Shown: positions 8,552 through 18,601, counted from the stretch's first letter. The stretch: DNA of 64,000 bases from UBA9676 sp963837105 (GCA_963837105.1 CAWIMG010000038.1:16860-80859), one strand, 5' to 3'. Translations and numbers: made by a program. Notes: generated from the sequence alone by a model not told the origin.

Positions 8552-9552
8552 CGGGCGGGCACCGCGATGGTCGGCGAGCAGTCGGCTAGCCGCACCGGGT
8601 CGGCCATCGCTACGAGCACTTCGCGTGGTCCCTCGAAGGGCTCCCTGCTGTGCGCGGTGCGGATGTTGTCCACGATCATCAAGTCGCCGGCCTGCCACGG
8701 CTCGCGTGCGGTGCTGGCCTCGTAGATCTCGTTGAGCAGATCTACGACGTCCTCGCCGATCGGGTCGCCGTTGCCGTAGCGGGTGTTGAACGGCAGCCCG
8801 TCGGCGCCGTAGACGTCCACCAGGTACTCGCGCACCTCAGGGTCGAGCGTCCGCTCGTTGAGGAATGCGATCTGGTTGAACCAGCAGCGCTGGCCGGTGA
8901 GCGGGTGACGCACCACGGCGCTGCGGAGCTGCCTGGTGCGCAGGCCGCCGTCGGGCTGCCACTCGAACTCGATCGCGTTGGCGCGGCAGTAACTCTCGAC
9001 GGCGCCACGGTCCTGCGTGCCGAACGCCTCCGCCACCGATGCCCCGATGTCCTCGTTGTAGTTGCGGGTGAGGACCCAGCCCTCCCGCTCGAACCGTCCG
9101 GCCAGCTCGGCCGGCAATGCGCGGAGCACGGTCGGCGAGTCGGCCACCCCGGTCGCCCCGCCGACGGTGGCCGCAGTGAGGCATGCGAACAGCATCAGGC
9201 CGGGAAACTCGAACATGTAGCTCAGCTCATGGTGCATGCACATCGGCTGGTGCGGCGGCCACTTCGAGGAGGAGTAAACGCCACCGGGATAGCTCTGCCG
9301 GGCCGCGAAGGCCTCCCGCTCGGTCATCAGCCCGGTGGCCAGCTGCTGGAAGACGGCAGCGGTACCGGCCGCGTCGCGCAGCCCGAGGCCGCGGACCAGG
9401 ACGCAGCCGTGCTCGGCGACGATTGTGCGCAGGGCGTCCCGGTGCTGGGCCGACCAGCCCGCCGCGTCGCCGGTGGCCGTGGCCCGCAGCACCGGGGGCT
9501 TGCCGGGCTGCAGGTCCACGTCCAGCACTGAAGCCGGGGGTGAAGATGACAT
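8548..9552 (-). CDS. TauD/SyrP-like Fe(II)/2-oxoglutarate dioxygenase
   Basis: Non-haem iron dioxygenase of 334 residues. The HxE iron motif lies in MHHELSY (about residues 107-109), and the distal His in NIRTAHSREPF (about 301) is followed by a 2-oxoglutarate-binding Arg in GPREVLVAM. The CMHHELSY context is typical of SyrP-like and clavaminate-synthase-like enzymes that beta-hydroxylate amino acids, often bound to a carrier domain. Start ATG 9552 has a GGAAAGGA ribosome site. It lies 23 nt behind the synthetase and overlaps the SbnB-like gene by 4 nt. I infer that it hydroxylates the activated amino acid or product, but the substrate is unproven. Confidence 0.85.
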   Translation of the reverse strand: MSSSPPASVLDVDLQPGKPPVLRATATGDAAGWSAQHRDALRTIVAEHGCVLVRGLGLRDAAGTAAVFQQLATGLMTEREAFAARQSYPGGVYSSSKWPPHQPMCMHHELSYMFEFPGLMLFACLTAATVGGATGVADSPTVLRALPAELAGRFEREGWVLTRNYNEDIGASVAEAFGTQDRGAVESYCRANAIEFEWQPDGGLRTRQLRSAVVRHPLTGQRCWFNQIAFLNERTLDPEVREYLVDVYGADGLPFNTRYGNGDPIGEDVVDLLNEIYEASTAREPWQAGDLMIVDNIRTAHSREPFEGPREVLVAMADPVRLADCSPTIAVPAR

Positions 9553-9575
9553 CTCGATGTCCTTTCCGATGCTGC

Positions 9576-12500
9576 TCAGGAAGAGGCCGGCAGGCCGGCG
9601 GCACGTAGTACCGCCTGCGCCGCCGCGGCCGGACGGGTCCGCAGGAAGTAGTGACCGCCGTCCGCGAGCTCGTGCACGTCGACCTGGGTGGCCAGCAGCT
9701 GCCAGTCGCGGTGCCGGCCGCCGGACTGCGCCGTGATCGGGTCGTCGGCGGCAACGACCACGGTGACCGGCGCGGACAGCCTCACCGCCGGCGGATTGTC
9801 CAGCGCGTCGGCGAGATAGCGGTGCGCGGACACGCAGTCGTGCCGGTAAGCGGCACCAACATGCTCGGCTCGCTGCGCATCCAGCTCACCGAGCTCGGTG
9901 TAGCTGTCTGCCCGCAAGCCCGCGGCGATCTGGGCGTTGCCGCACCCGGTCAGCTCGGTGATGGCGGCGCGCCGGCTGGTAGCGTCGCCGAGCAGCTGCG
10001 CGCCGAGGAATACCCGCCGGACGTCCACCCCGTGCTGCTGCAGCTTCCTCGCCGTCTCCAGCGCGAACGCGGTGCCGCTGGAGTGGCCCCACAGCAGGAC
10101 GCCAGTCAGGCCACGCTGGGTGATCTCGGCCGCGACCTGCTCGGCCACCTGTGCCAGCGTCGCGAATGGCTCGCGCTCGGCGACCAGGTCGTGACCGGGC
10201 AGTTCGACCGCGTAGACCGCCAGCCCGCTGCCCCGCAGCGCGCGGGCCAGCGACTGGAAGTTCACCGCGTTGCCGCCGGCGTGCGGGAAGCACACCAGGG
10301 CACCGGCCCGCGTCCCGTCCGGTTCCGACAGTGACTGGAGCAAACCGGAGCGCCGCTTGGACTTGCCGTCGATCCGCCCGGCCAGATCGGCCAGGACCGG
10401 GTGCCGGATGAGGTCCTTGAGGGACACCGCCCGGTCCAGGGTGATCGCCAGCTTCACTGCCGACAACGACGTGCCGCCCCGGTCGAAGAAGTGGTCCCGC
10501 CGGCCGATCTGGTCCTGGCCGATGCCGAGCACCTGCGCCCATGCGGCCGCCAGCCGCCGCTCGGTCGGCGTGCTCGGCGCGTCGTAGTGCTCCTCGGCGG
10601 CGCCGAGTTCACCGGCGAGCGCCGTCAGCGTCTTCCTGTCGATCTTGCTGTTGGCGGTCAGCGGCAGGCTCTCCCGCCAGTGGAAGGCCGACGGGATCAT
10701 GTACGCGGGGAGCGACTCACCCAGCCGGTCACGCAGGAGGCCGGCCGCCAGTGGCTGCTGGCCGGAGTAGAACGCCGCCAGGTGCTTGCCCTGGCCGGCC
10801 TGACCGGCGACCACCACTGCGCCGTCACGGACGCCGGGCACCCGCAGCAGGGTGTTCTCGATCTCGCCGATCTCGATCCGGAACCCACGGATCTTGACCT
10901 GGGTGTCCCGGCGCCCGAGGTAGTCCAGCTTGCCCCCGGGCAGCCAGCGGCCGTAATCGCCGCCCCGGTAGAGCAGCTGGCCCTGCTGATGCGGGTCGGC
11001 CAGGTAGGCCAGCCGGGTGCGCTCGGAATCGTTGACATACCCGCGGCCGACGCAGACGCCGGAGAAGACGATCGCACCGGGGGCACCAAGCGGCACCGGT
11101 GACAGGTGCTCATCGACGACGTAGACGTGCACGTTGTTGACCGCATGGCCGAGCGGGACCCGTTCGGTGTCCGGCACCCGGTCCATGACCTCGTGATTGG
11201 TGTCGTCCGAGGTCTCGGTCAGCCCATACGCGTTGACCAGCTTGATGTTGGGCTGAGCCGTGAACCAGCGCTCGGTGAGCTCCTTCTTCAGCGCCTCGCC
11301 GGTGACCGACACGTACCGCAGATCTGGCAGCTCGCGGGGGTGGCGCTCCAGATAGGACAGGACGGCTTCCAGGTAGGACGGCACGATCTGGAGTACCGCG
11401 ACCCTGCCGTGGGCGATCTTGCCGACGAACCGCTGGACGTCCAGGATCGTTTCCTGCTCGACCAGCAGGGTCTGCCCGCCGGCCAGCAGCGCGGACACCA
11501 GCTGCCACAGCGAGATGTCGAAGCACTGGGGCGCAGTCTGGGCGACCACCAGCCCCTCGCCTATCTCCAGGTCGTCGATCTTGGCGTAGAGGTGGTTGAG
11601 CATGCCCGCGTGCTCACACATCGCGCCCTTGGGCTCACCGGTGGAGCCGGAGGTGAAGTAGATGTAGGCGAGCTGGTCCGGCGTGACGACGACGCCGAGG
11701 TCATCGTCAGAATGATCCTCCTGGTAGGCCGCGTCGATGAAGAGCTTCTGGACTCCGGGCAGCGAGGCGAGGGCTTTCTCGAGCGTGGTGGTGCTGGCGG
11801 GTTCGGTCAGCACCACCACGCACCCGGCACGGGAGAGCATGGCCGCGATCCGGTCGGGCGGAAAATGCGGCTCGATGGGCAGGTACACGCCACCGGCCTT
11901 GAAGACCGCCAGGACGGCGGCCATCCAGTCGAGGTTGCGCTCGGTCACCACCGCGACGGCACCCTCGCGGCGCAGCCCCCGCGCCAGCAGGGCCCGTCCC
12001 AGCCGGTTCGCACGGGTGTTCAGCTCGGCGTAGGTCCACTGCCGGCCGCCGTGCACCGCCGCGACCGCATCCGGGTGCGCCCGCACCCGCTGCTCGAACA
12101 GCTCATGGAACCGGCGGTCCGGCAGCTCCCTGCGCGGCCCGGCGAGCCCTTCGAGCTGGAAGCGGAGTTCCTCGGCGGAGAGCAGGCTCTGCCGCCCGTG
12201 CTCAGCATCAGGGTCGGCGGCCATCAGCGCGAGCGCGGTGAGGTGATAGCCGGCGATCCTGGTGGCACAGTCCGCGTCGAGCACGTCGGTGCGGTACCGC
12301 ACCCGCAGCACGAGCCGGCTGCCGTGGTGCGAAATCCCCACCCGCAGCACGGTACCGGTGGCGAGCTCACCGCCGGCGTCACCGGCCGGATCGAACACGG
12401 TCTCGAACGACGGCCCGGTCAGGCCCAGCTCTGCCCTGAGATCATCGACCGGAAAATCCTTGTGCGACAGCAGCTCCGACTCGGCCCGGTGGGTGTCCAG

Positions 12501-12857
12501 CAGCACGGCCCGCCACGAGCGGCGCTCGGCTGTCAGCCGGCAGGGCAACGGCTGGCCGCCGGCGGCGGCGACGTAGCCGGTCGCGACCTCGTTCTCGCCC
12601 GACAGCGCGGCGAGCACCTTGGCGTGCGCGGCCAGCAGCACCGAGCTGAGCGGGATTGCCAGGTCGCCCGCCAGATGGTGCAGCGAGGCCGCGAGGCCGC
12701 TGGGGATCGCCGCCTCGTGCCCGCCGACGCCGGCCACCGGATCGAGAGTCCACCGCGGGATCGCGGTGAACCCGCCGGCGGTGAGCACACCGTGCCAGAA
12801 CTCCCTGGCGGACTGCTGCACAGTGGCCGGTGTGTCCCGCAGGCTGATAGTGGTCAT
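9576..12857 (-). CDS. Non-ribosomal peptide synthetase, (half C)-A-T-TE
   Basis: A 1093-residue synthetase. Residues 15-215 resemble only the C-lobe of a condensation domain (FWHGVLTAG, then SHKDFPVDDLRAELG, then the YRTDVLDADCATRIAGYH helix), and no HHxxxDG motif exists. The adenylation domain spans about 250-750, with YFTSGSTGEPKG, NAYGLTET, YRGGDYGRW, RGFRIEIGEIE and the catalytic Lys in NSKIDRK. The carrier is about 760-830, with Ser797 in DRGGTSLSA. The thioesterase is about 850-1090, with GHSSG and a late DGGHYFL His. A hand alignment gives a specificity code near DIWQSTADDK, not matched here to a known substrate. Start ATG 12857 overlaps the upstream stop as TGATG. Confidence 0.92.
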   Translation of the reverse strand: MTTISLRDTPATVQQSAREFWHGVLTAGGFTAIPRWTLDPVAGVGGHEAAIPSGLAASLHHLAGDLAIPLSSVLLAAHAKVLAALSGENEVATGYVAAAGGQPLPCRLTAERRSWRAVLLDTHRAESELLSHKDFPVDDLRAELGLTGPSFETVFDPAGDAGGELATGTVLRVGISHHGSRLVLRVRYRTDVLDADCATRIAGYHLTALALMAADPDAEHGRQSLLSAEELRFQLEGLAGPRRELPDRRFHELFEQRVRAHPDAVAAVHGGRQWTYAELNTRANRLGRALLARGLRREGAVAVVTERNLDWMAAVLAVFKAGGVYLPIEPHFPPDRIAAMLSRAGCVVVLTEPASTTTLEKALASLPGVQKLFIDAAYQEDHSDDDLGVVVTPDQLAYIYFTSGSTGEPKGAMCEHAGMLNHLYAKIDDLEIGEGLVVAQTAPQCFDISLWQLVSALLAGGQTLLVEQETILDVQRFVGKIAHGRVAVLQIVPSYLEAVLSYLERHPRELPDLRYVSVTGEALKKELTERWFTAQPNIKLVNAYGLTETSDDTNHEVMDRVPDTERVPLGHAVNNVHVYVVDEHLSPVPLGAPGAIVFSGVCVGRGYVNDSERTRLAYLADPHQQGQLLYRGGDYGRWLPGGKLDYLGRRDTQVKIRGFRIEIGEIENTLLRVPGVRDGAVVVAGQAGQGKHLAAFYSGQQPLAAGLLRDRLGESLPAYMIPSAFHWRESLPLTANSKIDRKTLTALAGELGAAEEHYDAPSTPTERRLAAAWAQVLGIGQDQIGRRDHFFDRGGTSLSAVKLAITLDRAVSLKDLIRHPVLADLAGRIDGKSKRRSGLLQSLSEPDGTRAGALVCFPHAGGNAVNFQSLARALRGSGLAVYAVELPGHDLVAEREPFATLAQVAEQVAAEITQRGLTGVLLWGHSSGTAFALETARKLQQHGVDVRRVFLGAQLLGDATSRRAAITELTGCGNAQIAAGLRADSYTELGELDAQRAEHVGAAYRHDCVSAHRYLADALDNPPAVRLSAPVTVVVAADDPITAQSGGRHRDWQLLATQVDVHELADGGHYFLRTRPAAAAQAVLRAAGLPASS

Positions 12858-15393
12858 CACATCTCCCTGGCCGGGTTCCCACCCCAGACGGCGGACGGTG
12901 GGATTTCCTCGCCCTTCATGAGAAAGGAATCGGCGGCGAGCACCGCGCCGTCGCCCATCGTCACGCCGTAATGAATCATGGCTCCCACCCCGAGGGTGCA
13001 GCCGGACCCGATCGTGCTCCGGTCGGACTTGAAAGTGCCGTCCTCCTGCGAGTGGCACTGGATCTTGGTTGCCGCATTGAGCACGCAGTCATCCCCGATG
13101 GTGACCAGGGTCCGCTCGGTGAGGTAGCAGCCGTCGTCGAAGACCCGCCTGCCGAGCCGGACACCCAGCCCGCGCCAGACCAGGCTCTTGAACGGGGTGC
13201 CATCGAACATGTGCAGGTACTCCTCCCCGGGTACCTTCCAGAGACGTTCATGGCGCCAGAAGTACGGGTCGTAAATGGAGCAGTACTGCGGCTGCAGTCG
13301 GCGGAATGCCGCGGTTCCCCGCTCCACCAGCACGTAGTAGGCCAGGGTGACCGGGACGATGAGCGCGAAGAACGCGGCCGTCACCAGCTGGTTATAGCGG
13401 CCGTAGAAGTCGAAGGCGGCCACGCCGAGCACCATGACCAGGAACATGTACAGCCACCGGCTGAGCAGGAACAGGCCCATGGTCGCGAGGTTGTACCGGT
13501 TCTTCCTGGCAAGGCGGCGGCGCAGGACACGCCCAGACGCGAGCCGGTCGAACCGGCCGTCCCGTTCAACCGATCGCGGGATCTCGAAGACCGGCGATCC
13601 CAGCAGGCCAACCCCCTCACGGATCTCCCCGTCGAGCGGGATCATTACCTTTGTTGCGAGCAGGCAGTTCTCGCCGGTCCTCCCGCCCGCGGGGTAGGCG
13701 ATGTTGTTGCCGACGAAGTTGTGCGGCCCGATCGACACCTGGGACACGCGGAAGGACGTGCTGGAGAAGTCGGCATTCATCAGCGACAGCCCGTCCGCGA
13801 CCATCGTTCCGGCGCCGATCGAACTCAGGTACGGAGTCTCGTGCCCCACCTCGGTGCCGAAGTTCGACCCGGTCTGCTCGACCTCGGACAGGTCATACCC
13901 GAGCCAGCGCAGGTAGTGGACGATGTAGGAACTGTCGCCGAACAGATGCGTGAAGAACTTGATCCCGGTCATCCGGGTGATCGCCCGGTGGACCCGGTCA
14001 TGGAACCCATACAGCGGATAGACCTTGTCCGGCTTGATGAACAGGTTCAGCAGGCGGGGGACGGTGGCCACGAAGAGGAGGCCGATCAGGACGGCGCCGA
14101 AGAAGAGCACGAAAGACAGAGCCAGCGCATCGAGGTAGAGCCCTGGCGACATGATCGCACCGGCGCCCGGATCGACCACCTGGCCCAGCCCCGGCACCCT
14201 GGTCAGCAGCAGGTACAGGATTCCTTCCGCCAGCGGCAGGTACACCAAGAGCAGGCTGAGCAGGGTAAGGGTGCTGAAACTGGCCCGGCGCAGCATGCCG
14301 CAGCGGGCCGGCGCGACCCTGGCGTAGTTCACTTCCGTGCGCTGTGCCGGAGACCCGTGCCATCGCTCGCCCGCCGGTATGGCCTGCCCGCTGTACAGCG
14401 CGGAGGCGTGACCGAGTTGCGCCCCGTCACCCATTGAGGTGTTGATGTCGAGCACGGTCTTCTCACCAATGAAGACGTCCCGGCCGGTGGTGACCGTCCC
14501 GGTCTCGATCTGGCCCGCGTGCGCCCGGTAGCAGTGGAAGAAAGAGTCCTTGCGGATGACCGTGCCCGCGCCGATGGTGAGCAGGTCGGTGCACACAGGC
14601 ACGTGGGGGACAGGATCACTACCCCGCGTCCGATCTTCGCACCCAGCGCCCTCAGATAGAGCACATACAGCGGCGAGCCGGCGAAGGTGAGGGCCAGCGG
14701 ATTCGACCGGACCAGCGTCTTGACGATCCAGAAGCGGACGTACGCCAGGCTCCAGATGCGGATCTGCCGGGGCTTCCACCGGCCGACGAGCACCCACTTC
14801 GCCAGGATCGGAATGATGCACAGCACCAGGAAGCCCACGCCGCCGAACAAGACCGCCCGCAGGTAGAGGTCGAGGTAACCCGATCCGGTGGAGATCCACT
14901 GATAGGCCCGGGCGGCGACAAGCGCGGTGAGGTAGCAGTAGCCGAGGAAGAGCAGGAACTGCACGGTCCCGCAGAGGACGAACTGCGCCGTGCTGCCCGG
15001 TGCCGCCACCGGCGGCGGGGCAGGATCTGGCGCCAGCGCCGGGGTGGCTAGGGCATCGTCCGCTGCTGCCGCCGTGTCCGCGAGCGCCGCCGCCAGGCTT
15101 CTGATCGTCGGATGCCGGTAGATGTCCTTCATCGACACCGACGGCAGGTCCGCCCGCTTCCTGACCCGGGCACAGAAACGGGCCATCACCAGCGAGTCGG
15201 CACCCAGGTCATCGAAGAAGTGGCTATCGACCGGCACCTGCTCGGCATGCACGATGTCAGCCAGCAGCCCAGCGAGGCTCATCTCGGTGCCAGCCGCCGG
15301 GTCACAGCGCCCATCCTGGCTGGCTGAGGATTCAGCCTGATCCGCCGTCAAGACCTCGACGGTTTCTGCCGCAACCTGAGCCCCTTGCGCCAT
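12857..15393 (-). CDS. Membrane carrier/transferase protein resembling the C-terminal part of Pls/PosA poly-amino-acid synthetases (one frameshift)
   Basis: Corrected length is about 845 residues. The order is a carrier domain (Ser67 in DLGADSLVMA), two transmembrane helices (about 145-225), a left-handed beta-helix transferase domain, two further helices, a second hexapeptide domain (IGPHNFVGNN, GENCLLATKVMIP), two more helices, and a third (IGDDCVLNAATK, MGDGAVLAADSF). This is the T-TM-C1-TM-C2-TM-C3 layout of epsilon-poly-lysine synthetase without its adenylation domain. In those enzymes the membrane domains join monomers through side-chain amines. The frame shifts at a run of five Gs (14605-14609): one more G would join ALGAKIGRGVVIL to the continuing beta-helix. 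Start and stop overlap both neighbours. Confidence 0.8.
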
Positions 15394-16433
15394 TAGTCGG
15401 CAATCCCGACAACATGATCGGAGTGATAATCATGCTGGTGGCGTGGATCGGGCTGCTGGGAACCGGCGGCCAATTCGTCACCGATGGGCGCATCCTGGCC
15501 GTAAACGCCTCGGAGCCAGTTGATCTGGTAGATGGTGTCGAGGTAGCGCTCGCCGAGGTCCGGGGCGATGGCCACCGCCGTGAGTTCATGCCCGTCGTGC
15601 CGGGCCAGCCAGTTCATCGCGCCGCTGACCACCGTGCCGGTGGAGCCGCCGAAGAGGAATCCGCGTCTGGCCAGACGATGGCAGGCGCGGATGGTGTCCG
15701 CCTCCTCGACCCGTACAATCTCGTCCACGTAGGACTCGTCAAGCAGCGGGGGACGGATGCTCGTGCCCAGGCCGGGGATCATCCGGCGGCCCGGCGCACC
15801 ACCGAAGGCCACCGAGCCGACGATGTCCACCGCGACGACTCTCACCGGGCGGTGCCACTCCCGGAAATAACGGGCGCAGCCCATCAGTGTTCCGGTGGTG
15901 CCGGCCCCTACGAACAGCACGTCCAGTTGCGGGAACTGGCGAGCGATGGCCGGCGCTGTCGTGTGGTAGTGCGCTTTCCAGTTGCCCGGATTCGTGTACT
16001 GGTTGAGCCACACGTACCGGTCGTCGGAGGCGCACAGCGTGCGGACGTAGTCGATCCGCGCACCGAGGAAGCCGCTGGCGGCGTCCGGCTCGGTGATGAC
16101 GTGTACCTGGCTGCCCAGCGCCTTCATCAGCAGTCTGGTCGACAGGTTGCAGCGGGAGTCAGTCACGCACAGGAACTGGTGGCCTCTGCTCGCCGCGATC
16201 ACGCTCAGCGCCACGCCCAGGTTCCCCGAGGAGGATTCGACCAGGACCGACCCCGGCGTCAGGACTCCTCGCTGGTCAGCGGCATCCACCATCTCGGCCG
16301 CGGCCTTGAGCTTGATCGAGCCGGCGAAGTTGAAGCCCTCACACTTCAGGAACAGCGAGTGCCCGAAGATCGACCGAAGGTCGACATAGAGGTCGTCCTC
16401 GTTGAAAGCCTCTGGAACGGTTATGACTGACAC
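15393..16433 (-). CDS. SbnA-like PLP-dependent enzyme (diaminopropionate precursor synthesis)
   Basis: Cysteine-synthase fold, PLP type II enzyme. The PLP lysine is in FAGSIKLKAAAEM, the substrate loop is ESSSGNLGVALS, and the PLP phosphate loop is VGAGTTGTLMG. The GSIK rather than GGSxKDR context and the DAASGFLGARID and YRVWLNQYTNPGNWKAHY-like segments match the SbnA branch, which condenses O-phosphoserine with glutamate on the way to 2,3-diaminopropionate. GTG 16433 follows a TGGGGGG ribosome site and is preferred over GTG 16448. It is the first gene of the five-gene operon and overlaps the membrane synthetase start by one base (TAATG). It should work with the SbnB-like enzyme encoded last. 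Confidence 0.85.
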   Translation of the reverse strand: MSVITVPEAFNEDDLYVDLRSIFGHSLFLKCEGFNFAGSIKLKAAAEMVDAADQRGVLTPGSVLVESSSGNLGVALSVIAASRGHQFLCVTDSRCNLSTRLLMKALGSQVHVITEPDAASGFLGARIDYVRTLCASDDRYVWLNQYTNPGNWKAHYHTTAPAIARQFPQLDVLFVGAGTTGTLMGCARYFREWHRPVRVVAVDIVGSVAFGGAPGRRMIPGLGTSIRPPLLDESYVDEIVRVEEADTIRACHRLARRGFLFGGSTGTVVSGAMNWLARHDGHELTAVAIAPDLGERYLDTIYQINWLRGVYGQDAPIGDELAAGSQQPDPRHQHDYHSDHVVGIAD

Positions 16434-16670
16434 GATGCCCCCCAGCACGACATCAGCCAGTCATCGCTGAATGCCGGTTATGCGCAATTCGCACCACGTC
16501 GTGGCCGCTGGACGATGCCCCGCAGGCCGGTACTACCGGCTGCCACCCAAAGCCGCATCCTTCCCCATGGTGGCACATCACCGTATAGACGTTTCGGCCC
16601 GCCGGGTGGTTTACCAGACCTTGACTATTCGAAGGGCGGTCCTGGCGACTGTACCTGAGCTGCGCCACTC

Positions 16671-16708
16671 CCCGTCAGGCCCTCGCTCACGGCCGAGGGC
16701 CTGACGGG
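16671..16708. terminator. Perfect 15-bp stem-loop between exporter and synthetase operon
   Basis: CCCGTCAGGCCCTCG and its exact complement flank an 8-nt loop. There is no U-tract, as is usual in high-GC actinobacteria. With the stem at 16825-16868 it forms a tandem pair behind the exporter gene, upstream of the SbnA-like start. Confidence 0.6.
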
Positions 16709-16824
16709 CGCACCAGCCGGTGCCGGGGCGGGCCGGCGGCCGGCTGGGCGTAGGCGTCTCACTGCCCGCTCAGACCGTCGCCACACCGCCGGCGGGGCGC
16801 AAATCCGGCTAGCCCGGACACGGC

Positions 16825-16868
16825 GACGGGGCCGCCGGGCAGGAAAGGTCCCGCCCGGCGGCCCCGTC
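16825..16868 (-). terminator. Perfect 16-bp stem-loop terminator of the MFS exporter
   Basis: GACGGGGCCGCCGGGC is repeated exactly inverted after a 12-nt loop, 10 nt beyond the exporter stop codon (16879). It is a likely intrinsic terminator without U-tract. Confidence 0.7.
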
Positions 16869-16878
16869 AGCCCAGGCG

Positions 16879-18487
16879 CTACGAGCTGGCCCGCACCGAT
16901 TCGGTGGCGGGGACGGACGGCGCCGCGGCCATCGCCTGCGGCGCCCCGGCCAGGTCCGCCTTGGTCACCCGGATCATCAGCGCCGAGATGACCAGCCCCA
17001 GCAGCGCGATCACGGCCGACACCAGGAACCCGCGTGAGAAGCCGAGCGCCAGAGCGTGATCGTAGATCGCCAGCCGGCAGGTGACCTGCGGTGGCGGGCA
17101 GCGGGTGCCCGGTCCGCGCGGCGGCGGCAGCCGCGGTGGTGACCTGGGACCGGATGCTGTTAGCCACGACGGTCCAGGCCACGGTGCCCAGCAGGGCCAG
17201 GCCAAGCGCGCCGCCGACCTGCTGTCCGGTGTTGAGCAGGCTGGAGGCAAGGCCGGCGTCGCGATCCTCCACCTTGGACAGGGCGACCAGGGTGAGCGGC
17301 ATGAACAGCATGCCAAGGCCGGCGGCGGTGACCATCATCGGGCCAAGCAGGCCGCCGGAGTAGGTGCTGTGCTCGGTGATCCGCGACAGCCAGTACATGC
17401 CGCCGGCGGTGACCGCCGATCCTGTCAGCAGCAGCGGCCTGGCACCGATCCGCGGGACCAGCTGGGAACTGACCCCCGCCATGAGCATGATCACGCCCAC
17501 CATCGGCAGGTAGGCCACCCCGGCCTTCAGCGCGCTGTAGCCCCAGACCGTCTGCACGAACAGGCTCAGGAAGAAGAACATCCCGAACATCGCGGTACCC
17601 ACGCAGAGCATCAGCAGGAGGGCGCCGGACCGGTTGCGGTTGCGGAAGATCCGCAGCGGCATCAGCGCGTGCTGACTGCGGGCCTCGATCAGCAGGAACG
17701 AGGCGAGCAGCAGTACGGCCGCGGACAGCGAGGTCACCACCTTTGTGTCGTGCCAGTGGGCGACACCGCTGGGGCTGGTGGCCGCGCTGGACAGGCCGTA
17801 CACCAGGGCGACGAGCCCGAGCGTGCCGGTGATCGCACCGGGCAGGTCGAACCTGCCGGGGTGCCGCTCGGACTCCGAGAAGGCGCGCGGCGCCAGCAGC
17901 GCGACGGCGATCCCGATCGGCACATTGACGAAGAACACCCATCGCCACGAGGCGTAGGTGGTGAGCAGGCCGCCCGCGATCAGGCCGACAGCGGCGCCGC
18001 CGATGCTCATCGCGGCGTAGACGCCCATGGCCCGGTTGCGCGGGGGGCCTTCCGGGAACGTCGTCGCGACCAGTGACAGCGCGGCCGGCGCGACGATGGC
18101 CCCGCCGACTCCCTGCAGCGCGCGCGCGCCCAGCAGCCAGGCCTGGCTGGTGGCAAAGCCGCCCAGCAGCGAGGCCAGTGAGAACACGATGATCCCGGCG
18201 ATGAGCACCCGGCGCCTGCCGAGGATGTCGCCGGCCCGGCCACCCAGCAGCAGCAGGCCGCCGAAGGTGAGCGCGTAGGCGTTGACGACCCATTCGAGGC
18301 CCGACCCGCTGAAGCCGAGCGCCTGCTGGATGTGGGGGAGGGCGACGTTCACGATGGTCGCGTCGAGCACCACCATCAGCTGCGCGGTGGCGATGACCAG
18401 CAGCGCCAGGCCGAGATGGCGGTTACCGGATCCGGTGCCAGTGGCACCGGGGCCGGGCCGCCCGGTCAGGGGCTGTGCGGAAGACAT
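16879..18487 (-). CDS. MFS exporter, DHA2 (EmrB/QacA) family, frameshifted near the C-terminus
   Basis: Proton-driven 14-helix drug exporter. Helix 1 (LALLVIATAQLMVVLDATIV) carries the family motif D1 aspartate, followed by LLLGGRAGDILGRRR (motif A), WRWVFFVNVPIGI (motif C region), then further helices. At about 17060-17100 the frame changes: one frame reads PLPATAGHLPA and another continues naturally as AIYDHALALGFSRGFLVS through the last helix to TESVRASS. One surplus base explains this. If real, the final helix is lost. The gene follows marR in the same direction. Location suggests export of, or resistance to, the synthetase product. That is inference only. Confidence 0.82.
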
Positions 18488-18601
18488 GACTTCTCCTTGT
18501 CGAAGGGCGTGCGGTACCGGGCCGCGGCAGGTCGTGCCGGGCGGGAATCAGGGATTGGCTAGCGGACGGGCGGCGTGACGCCGCCGTCGGCACTGGCCCC
18601 G

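Noticed and set aside
11106..12971. Long open frame on the plus strand opposite the synthetase
   Set aside because: Composition is His/Gly/Arg-rich shadow coding and the minus strand carries full adenylation-domain motifs. Similar antisense frames opposite the Pls-like gene (12971-14437), UvrA-like gene (25756-27780) and S9 peptidase (28820-30751) were rejected for the same reason.
12857..13058. Synthetase start upstream of ATG 12857
   Set aside because: The extra 67 residues overlap the end of the membrane protein and have no condensation-domain similarity; the TGATG overlap marks the true start.
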